A DNA stretch of 64,000 nucleotides from Apostichopus japonicus (taxonomy: Eukaryota > Echinodermata > Holothuroidea > Aspidochirotida > Stichopodidae). The notes beneath the pieces were generated by a model. It was not told where the DNA came from, ran no database searches, and saw only the letters and a program-made list of their open reading frames with translations. The number at the start of each line of letters is the position of its first letter. Position 1 is the stretch's first letter. The position numbers and the translations under genes are program-made. Positions 53,101-62,100 of this stretch are shown here, in pieces. The stretch is from NCBI RefSeq assembly GCF_037975245.1, contig NC_092562.1:11664001-11728000 (forward strand), given 5' to 3'.

Positions 53101-56100
53101 ATAGTCTTTTTTAGCATTGTACCCCTGCTGATCCATGTTACATGTGTTACAGTGTGAAAGCAAACAATGACACAGTAGACTCTCTTGAGTGTTCTGCTTT
53201 AATTTATGGGAATACTAATTGTGACTGTTTTGTCCATCTTAAAGAGAATAGTTTTTAAATTACAATGATCATATCAAAGTTAAGCCGAATTGATCACAAT
53301 GATTCATTGCAATGATAAAAAAAAACTAAGACTGCTGAGTGTGTGAGTTTTTAGGAATGACACGGAAACGGCATTACCACTTAATATTCTAAATAAAAAT
53401 AAAATAAAACTGTTAGCAAACTTAATATTCTAGTAAGATAATAAAACATCTATCTATAGCCAAATTGTCTAAAACCCCATACTACCATCTTTAGAGCATT
53501 TTCATATTGGCTCATCTCAATTTTTGGGACATTCAAACCTAGCAGAATATATAAAAGAATATGTTTTTGGAATCATTAACAAAATATGGTCTCTGTTGCA
53601 TCCCAAATATTATTTTGAGTCAGCACTTGTTTCAATTGACATTTAAGGTAACCTTTGTTGACCATGTTGCATGTATCCAATATGAGAAGCTGATATTTAA
53701 ATGATCTTCTAAATGATATCAACGGTTACTACTGCATATTGCGCATATTGTGAAGTATGATCTTTCTCTTGCAGGATTCAGATGATGTTGATGCTGACAC
53801 TAAGGAGATATCTTCAGCATCCTCCATGGCAAGTTTATCTGAGTCTGAAGCAGATGAGTATGGCTACTCACGCAGTAAGTTTAGATACAGTGTTCCGAAA
53901 TGTAACTAGCTTCTGTCCCTCTCCTCAGGATATAGTGCTCAGGTTAAATTAAACGTAACATGAGTATGGCTACTCACGCAGTAAGTTTAGATACAGTGTT
54001 CCGATATGTAACTAGCTTCTGTCCCTCTCCTCAGGATATAGTGCTCAGGTTAAATTAAACGTAACATGAGTATGGCTACTCACGCAGTAAGTTTAGATAC
54101 AGTGTTCCGATATGTAACTAGCTTCTGTCCCTCTCCTCAGGATATAGTGCTCAGGTTAAATTTAACTTTACATGAGTATGGCTACTCACGCAGTAAGTTT
54201 AGATACAGTGTTCCTATATGTAACTAGCTTCTGTCCCTCTCCTCAGGATAAAGTGCTCAGGTTAAATTTAACTTAACATGAGTATGGCTACTCATGCAGT
54301 AAGTTTAGATACAGTGTTGCGATATGTAACTAGCTTCTGTCCCTCTCCTCAGGATATAGTGCTCAGGTTAAATTTAACTTTACATGAGTATGGCTACTCA
54401 CGCAGTAAGTTTAGATACAGTGTTCCGATATGTAATAAGCGCTTCTGTCCCTCTCCTCAGGATATAGTGCTCAAGTTTAATTTAACTTAACATGTGTATG
54501 GCTATTCACACAGTAAGTTTAGATACAGTGTTCCTTTATGTAACTAGCTTCTGTCCCTCTCCTCAGGATATAGTGCTCAGGTTAAATTTAACTTTACATG
54601 AGTATGGCTTCTCACGCAGTAAGTTTAGATACAGTGTTCCTATATGTAACTAGCTTCTGTCCCTCTCCTCAGGATAAAGTGCTCAGGTTAAATTTAACTT
54701 AACATGAGTATGGCTACTCATGCAGTAAGTTTAGATACAGTGTTCCGATATGTAACTACCTTCTGTCCCTCTCCTCAGGATATAGTGCTCAGGTTAAATT
54801 TAACTTTACATGAGTATGGCTACTCACGCAGTAAGTTTAGATACAGTGTTCCGATATGTAACTAGCTACTGTCCCTCTCCTCAGGATATAGTGCTCAGGT
54901 TAAATTAAACTTAACATGTGTATGGCTACTCACGCAGTAAGTTTAGATACAGTGTTCCGATATGTAATAAGCGCTTCTGTCCCTCTCCTCAGGATATAGT
55001 GCTCAAGTTTAATTTAACTTAACATGTGTATGGCTATTCACACAGTAAGTTTAGATACAGTGTTCCTATATGTAACTAGCTTCTGTCCCTCTCCTCAGGA
55101 TATAGTGCTCAGGTTAAATTTAACTTTACATGAGTATGGCTACTCAGGCAGTAAGTTTAGATACAGTGTTCCGATATGTAACTAGCTTCTGTCACTCTCC
55201 TCAAGATATAGTGCTCATGTTAAATTTAACTTAACATGAGTATGGCTACTCACGCAGTTAGTTTAGGTACAGTGCTCCTATATGTAACTAGCTGCTGTTC
55301 CTCCCTGCTGAAGTAATATTTGTTGAAGTAATGATTAGTTTGGATTAGTTTTGGATTAGTTTTGATCATACCATCTTAGTTTGTTACAATTATAATGGTG
55401 CTTTTTCAAATGGTGTTACAGCATTTTGATGATTAATTTTTATATATCTGCTCATCATGTTATGCAAATTTTATCTGAAGGTGAGAATGGGTCATTATTA
55501 TAACAACGGTGTTAGTACGGTGTTAGTACGTAATATTAGCTTCCATTCTGGTCCTCTTTGTCATCAATGACGAGCTGATGTGATGGACACTGTGGTTATA
55601 CCAACATCAGCTGATATATCATTCTTAAAGTCACATAGTAACCTTATGTTAAATCCCTAACTGGTTCATAATATAAAGAACTACCAGTTACCTGGTAGAT
55701 TGTTGTATCAAATAAACAAAAAGGACAACGTATTTCATGCTTATAATGATAAATTAATGTAGACCTTACTAACTACACTTATGTATATGCCTGCTGTGAA
55801 ATTGGATGATAGGCAATGCAATGATCAGAGACACATGTGGGTGTTGCTGTGCAACAGTATGTGGCTTACACTATACGTAACTGCAACAGTCTGAGGATAT
55901 GATTAATGCTCACATAATATACTTGTGTTGCAAGATACAATACAACAACAACAAAACTTGCTCTCTTTCAGAGATAATTGCGGATCGATACGAAGAATAC
56001 CCAGGGGAGTATTTCATATTTGAAGTCCAGAAAACAGGAAGCAGTTTGGGTCTAAGGTAAGTCAAAGCTTGCATACTCTGGCAATGTGTTTTGATCTCCA

Positions 56101-59100
56101 GCAAAACCTGTGAAAATTTTAACCAAGAAGCATGGGAAACAAGGTAAGAAAAGTTTTCTTTAATACCAAACCAGGTTTTGATGGATTGTGTTATAACATA
56201 AATGGTTCACCTTGTAACAGAAGCTATCAAAAATTTGGTCAAAACTCAAAGTGATGCACTTTCATATTGCATAGTACATAGTACATCTACATTCCATCAC
56301 ATGTGAAATGGGACTGATATCTTACAAGCTTGGAGTTGAACAAGTCATGAAGTCACAGCTAGGTAAGATTATTTCAGCAATATTTAATCAAGAGAATTTA
56401 ATTTAAAATATGTTGCAATGTTCTTCTCATTGTTTCTCACAGCTTGGCAGGAAACAAGGATAGCAACATCATGTCTGCGTTTGTGGTTGGCATCAACCCA
56501 GAGACTGCAGCAGCTCACGATGGCCGTATCATGGTAGCTGACGAACTGATGGAGGTATGCAGCAAATTATTCCAATATTATAGAGAACAGTGTACTTCTT
56601 GAATGACGTGTCAATGGCAGTGTAAATTAGCAATCAAAAACCGTTGTTGAGCAAGATTGACTTAAGGCTTGTCACTAGCAGTGTTAGGATTGAAGAATAG
56701 TGTCTTGGCAAGATGGTGCAAGGCTTGTCTCTAGCAGTGCAAGAATTAGCATGCAAGAATACTGTCTTGGCAAGATAGTGAGGAGTTAGTTTTTGTGGAA
56801 ATACAGGGAACTGAAAATGGAAGGAAATAAATCATTATGGTAAAGAGCCTGCTTTATATAACCTGATAAAAAATAACCACCGATTTTTTTAAATTATTTT
56901 TTTAGATTAATGGTATCAAAGTGTTTGGTCACACCCACCGAGAGGCATCTATGATTATAGGTGAGATGCCCGAGGGTCCCATCAAGTTGGTGGTCAGGAG
57001 GAGAGCAGAGGCTGTTCAAGAGCTGGCTGTTACCTATGTACCTACCACTCCTATCAACCAGGTATGGAAATGCCATGATCTTATCATACCTTTGATGATA
57101 CATTAATGTTTGATGTATTGTTGAAAGAATTTCAAATTTGAAAAAATTCTAATCACAATTCTGTTCTTTACACTGAGCAGTCAAGTTTCATTCAAATAGT
57201 GGAGAACCAAGAAGAATGAAAAAATTAGAACATTTCTTGTTTGTGTGTGATTTATATTAGAGGAAAAACAGTGTCTGTTGTCTGACTTAGTTTGTTAAAA
57301 ATCTTTTGAGTGTATTATCATGTTGGTTCAGTAACCTGACTGGTTTAAAAGTCATTGATTATGTCAATTGTGAATTGAGTGTACTTTGTACAGTATATGG
57401 TGTCTGTACAAGTCCTAGAAATAACAGTAAAGCATATTTTGTTTGTATCCAAATGTTTGGGAGAACCCCAAATGTGTCGCTGTTGTATTAATCTTGTCAA
57501 CCTAAGGGACCATGGAATGATGATGTAATCACTCAATACATTTTTCGGAGGTAAAATCTTTCAAGCTTGTCGATCATTTCTAAACCTCAGGTTCCACTTT
57601 CCTTGAGGAAACCCACAGGGGGCGCTGTGGTAGATTTGATCGATGGGGGCGATCTACAAGAAGAATCTGGAGACGCCGACTTCTCATCTTTCCCTAATGT
57701 TCATACAATCACACTTCACAAGGTGAGCACTTGTCTTGCTGTTTTATGCATTTAAGATCCTCCTGCAAGCAGGAACTCGCGAAGAAGCCTCATTGGCTTA
57801 TCAAAGCTGCAAGCTGACCGAAGTCAGTCTCTTACATTCATATTTAACGTCCATGACTAGGAATTGTCAACAACTCTGTAACTGGACGACATACATTAAT
57901 CTGGGAGTGACTCGAACTCGGGACCTTATGATTGAAAGGCACCGGCTCTAACCACAGAGCTAACACTCCTAAGCTGTTAGTCTTAGTACATAATATTAAC
58001 TATCAAGGTGCCAAATTGACTCCCTGTTATAGTCCTGAGTGTAAAATGAATTGGGGCTAGATGCCTATTTTCCCCTTTCAAATATTGTAATCATGCTATC
58101 CATTATCATGCTAGAATTAGCCAAACAGAGAAGAAACTGTTATAAATGAAAGCAAAGAAGGCTTTCAATATTATGTAAATATATATCGTGTTAATGATTA
58201 ATAGATGTAATCAATTTTAACTTTATGCATTTGTCATTTTGAGGGTGTATGGATCCCATGATGATAAATATAGGACCCTGAGGCTGTTGTGCTTCCCATC
58301 ACTGGGGTAAGGGTTATGAGAGGTTATGGCTGTAATAACTTGATTTAAGGAATCTTTTTAGCCCAGTGGGGATGTTAGCCGGGGAACTTTCTCAGCACTC
58401 ATAAATAAGAACTGAAAATGAAGAAAACATATCCTGATCACTGTTTGCAGAGTTCTAACATGAATAACACTTTCAAACAATAGCAGTATAGTCTTTCGTT
58501 TCCATGGACTTCTATAAGGCTAATTTACTGAATAATGAAATCAAATAGTTAGAGAATACTTTCTTGCAGATTATATCTTTTCAAAAGTTTGTAAATCATG
58601 ATGCTTTAATTCCAGGGAACCACAGGCCTTGGCTTCTTCATATATGAGAAGAAGGACCACGTCGACCGTCTGGGTATCTTTGTCAAGGAGATCTCTCACC
58701 ACGGAGCGGCCGGACAAGTAAGAATTACGCGAGTAGTTTGTTTGTGTTTCAAGATGATATGCAGACTGTTTGAGTAGATTAGAAAATATATGACTTGTTA
58801 TATTGTACAGTTGTCAAACATCATTTTTTGTTAGTCAAGTTTGATCATTCAGTTTTCCAAAATTCAAAGAGAAGGAATGAAGAAAAGAAAAAAGGAAAAA
58901 ACAAACCACTCACAAACAATAGTTTTAAATCAGCTATAATGAGCTTGGAGGGCTCAGAGAGGAAGAAGGAATAGCTGAGTTTAGCCAAGTAGATCTTTTA
59001 CTTTCCAAAATGATAAAAAGAAAGTAAAGAAAGGAAAACAAACAACTTACAAACAATACCTTTTAATCAGCTGTAATGAAGTCATTGTTAGTGCTCAGAG

Positions 59101-62100
59101 AGGAAGCAGGAAAAGTTTAAGTTTAGTCAAGTAGATCATTAAGTTTCCAAAATGATAAAAAGAAAGGAAAACAAACAACTCACGAACAATAGCTTTTTAT
59201 CAGCTGTAATGAAGTCATTGTTAGTGCTCAGAGAGGAAGAAGGAGTAGTTTAAGTTTAGTCAAATAGATCATTAAGTTTCCAAAATGCAAAAGAAAGGGA
59301 ATGAAAGAAAAGAATGAAAGACAGAAAAGAAAAGAAATGAAAAGAAATATAAACAAACTCACGAACAATAGTTTTAAATCAGCTGTAATGAAGTAATTGT
59401 TAGTGCTCAGAGAGGAAGCAGGAGTAGCTAAGGTTAGTCAAGTAGATCATTAAGTTTCCAAAAGGCAAAAAACAACGAAAAAGAAAGAATGAAAGACAGA
59501 AAAGAAAACAAAAGAAAACAAAAGAAAACAGACAACTCACAAACAGTAGCTTTAAATCAGCTGTAATGAAGTCATTGTTAGTGCTCAGAGAGGAAGTAGG
59601 AGTAGTATAGGAATATCATGCAGGTACATTTCAAAGTATAAATGAAAGCAATATTTCAACAACAGATGCAAATTATCAAGAGCAAGGAATACATAGCTAT
59701 GGAAATGTTAACCAAATGACACTATAGGACTTCAGGAAGTTCAATTTTGTTTGTGATAGAGGGAAGGAGTGAAGGGGGAGGTTTGGGTAGTGGAGGCTTT
59801 TGCCATGAGCATTAAATAAAGTCTGTTTAACCTTTCTCGACAGTGAAAACAATTGAGTTTGAATTTAATTCCACACAATATAAATGGAACAAAGGCATAC
59901 ATACAAATAAACAAGGCGGTTAAGGAAGACTCTGGAAGCAAGGCTTTTAGGAGCAGCCCCCTCCCCACCCCCCCTTTTATAAAGACAAGTAGCAAGAAAG
60001 AACAATAGTGCAGAAGATTAAGAAACAGAGAAAAAGTTGTTATTGAAATGACTGGTAATTTGTTACTGCGGTATACTTCACTTTAAGGCTGTTAATGACA
60101 ACCATGTAAAGGAAAGTGGAAGAAACAACAGTAGCAAATTAACAAAATCAGGCGATAAAAAACTGTATGGCTATTTATGTCTACCACATAGGTTGTATAA
60201 AATGTTCACCATATCGCTGTATGTGAAAGTCGTTGTGTACTCTGAGCCTAATTATCACCGCCCCGGTGTTTCTTTTCTTTTCTCTCTTAAATCCTTGATT
60301 CACTAGTTAGCTGGTTGATTTATTTGTTTTTTTTTCTGCAGGAGGGCAGCCTACAAGTCGATGATCAGATCCTGGCAGTGGATGATCTCTCACTCATCGG
60401 GCTTTCCAAAATGAGTGCCATATCTGTGCTGAAAGCCACCCGTGGCGAGGTAGAACTGACTGTCAGCTCGACTAAGATGGTGACATCGGCTAATCCCTAT
60501 CTTACAACCCAGTCTGAGTCCCTGGAAGAGAGTATTGTGGAGATGAAAGATGATTTAGGAGGGCCAACTCTCAGGGCTGTTAGGGGAGGTGAGCCTGTAG
60601 GGGATGTAAACAGATTTTATGAGGTTCTATGTTGAACCAAGACTTTAATAAAGAGGGGTAGAGTAGTGGCTGTTATCATTAAGAGCATTTATTCTGTAGA
60701 TTTAATACATTTCTTTTACAGTGTGGATCAGACTGACACAGTTGGCTTCTTGTAAACTTGAACAATAAAATATTCAGTGTTGATTCATATTGTTCTTAGT
60801 AGAACTAAATATGAGAGGGCCAAAATCTGGCAAAACACCAAACTTTCAACAGTTTATGTTTGTATTTTGGTCATAAAGAGTAAGCATTCCAACTAAAAGC
60901 AAAGCTGAAATAAAAAATATTATCAATATTTCAAGATGAGAAAGGTCACATTTTCAAGACCAACAGTCTTCAAATTTCAACACACATTACTGAAAAACAA
61001 AAGACAATATTTTCAGGCAAAGATATCATTTTGAAATGAAGTCGTCCAACTTTAAGGAGTCACACTTTTGGTATAAAAAAATTGAAGTTTTCGGAGAACG
61101 TTTCGAAAGTTCAATTTCCAGACGAAAGATCTGGAGTGTCGGATAACCAGCCATCCTAACTTGGATATTAAATGTAGAAATTATGACTTTTTATGTCACA
61201 GAAAATTTTGAGAAAGAGTGAGCAAAGTTAAAAATATCAGTGTAAAATTGGGAAGTATTGATATTTCAGGATAGCAGAAAGAAATCAAAATTTTAAGAAG
61301 ATAGTAGAAATTTTGAGATGAAATGTCCAAAACTTTCAGATAAAACCTTTACACTACCAAGGTTCCATACCATCCACTAAACTAACATTCTAATGAGCAA
61401 GATTCTTAAATCCCACCGGTTTTCTCCTTCTTTTAACTATTTTTTATAGCCTCCGGCACCACTGCAGATGGATTGGCAACTACGGAGGACCCAAAGGATC
61501 TCGATTCAGGACCCTTGACAGCTCCAATACTTCAGAAGACTCAAACATCCATCATCATTGACAGAGGATCGAAAAGTTTGGGTCTCAAAATCGCCGGAGG
61601 ATCAGATACAGATATTGTAAGCATGCACTTATTCCTCATACTTGATATCATGGTTCAAAGCAAAGCACTGAGAAGGGATGACTTCTTTTTTTGTAGGGCT
61701 AGTTCAAAAATGGTCTTGCATATTTATTGTGAATGGAGTATAAAGAACCACAGCAATTTTTCAGATTTCAAAAAGGGCAACATGGACATTTTTAAAATGC
61801 TTTGAAAGGGAGGGAGCCAAGCCATTTTTCCAAAAGTGATAGAATACATGAACAGAAGTGACAGCGAAACGGGAACAAATTTTTTTCTTTCACATGTTCA
61901 GTTTCATGTAGTACACATAGGTAGACGTTTGTACTTTAATACTTCTAAGTTTTGAGGAATTGTAATGCGATTTTTCTTCTGACGGGCCACTTGGGAAATT
62001 CTGTTTAACTTTTGGTATAATTGGTTCTAGTAGTAATGACTTATCGTTGCAGCAAATATTCTTATCAGCGACATATTCTGAGGGTTTATCTTACCTTTAC

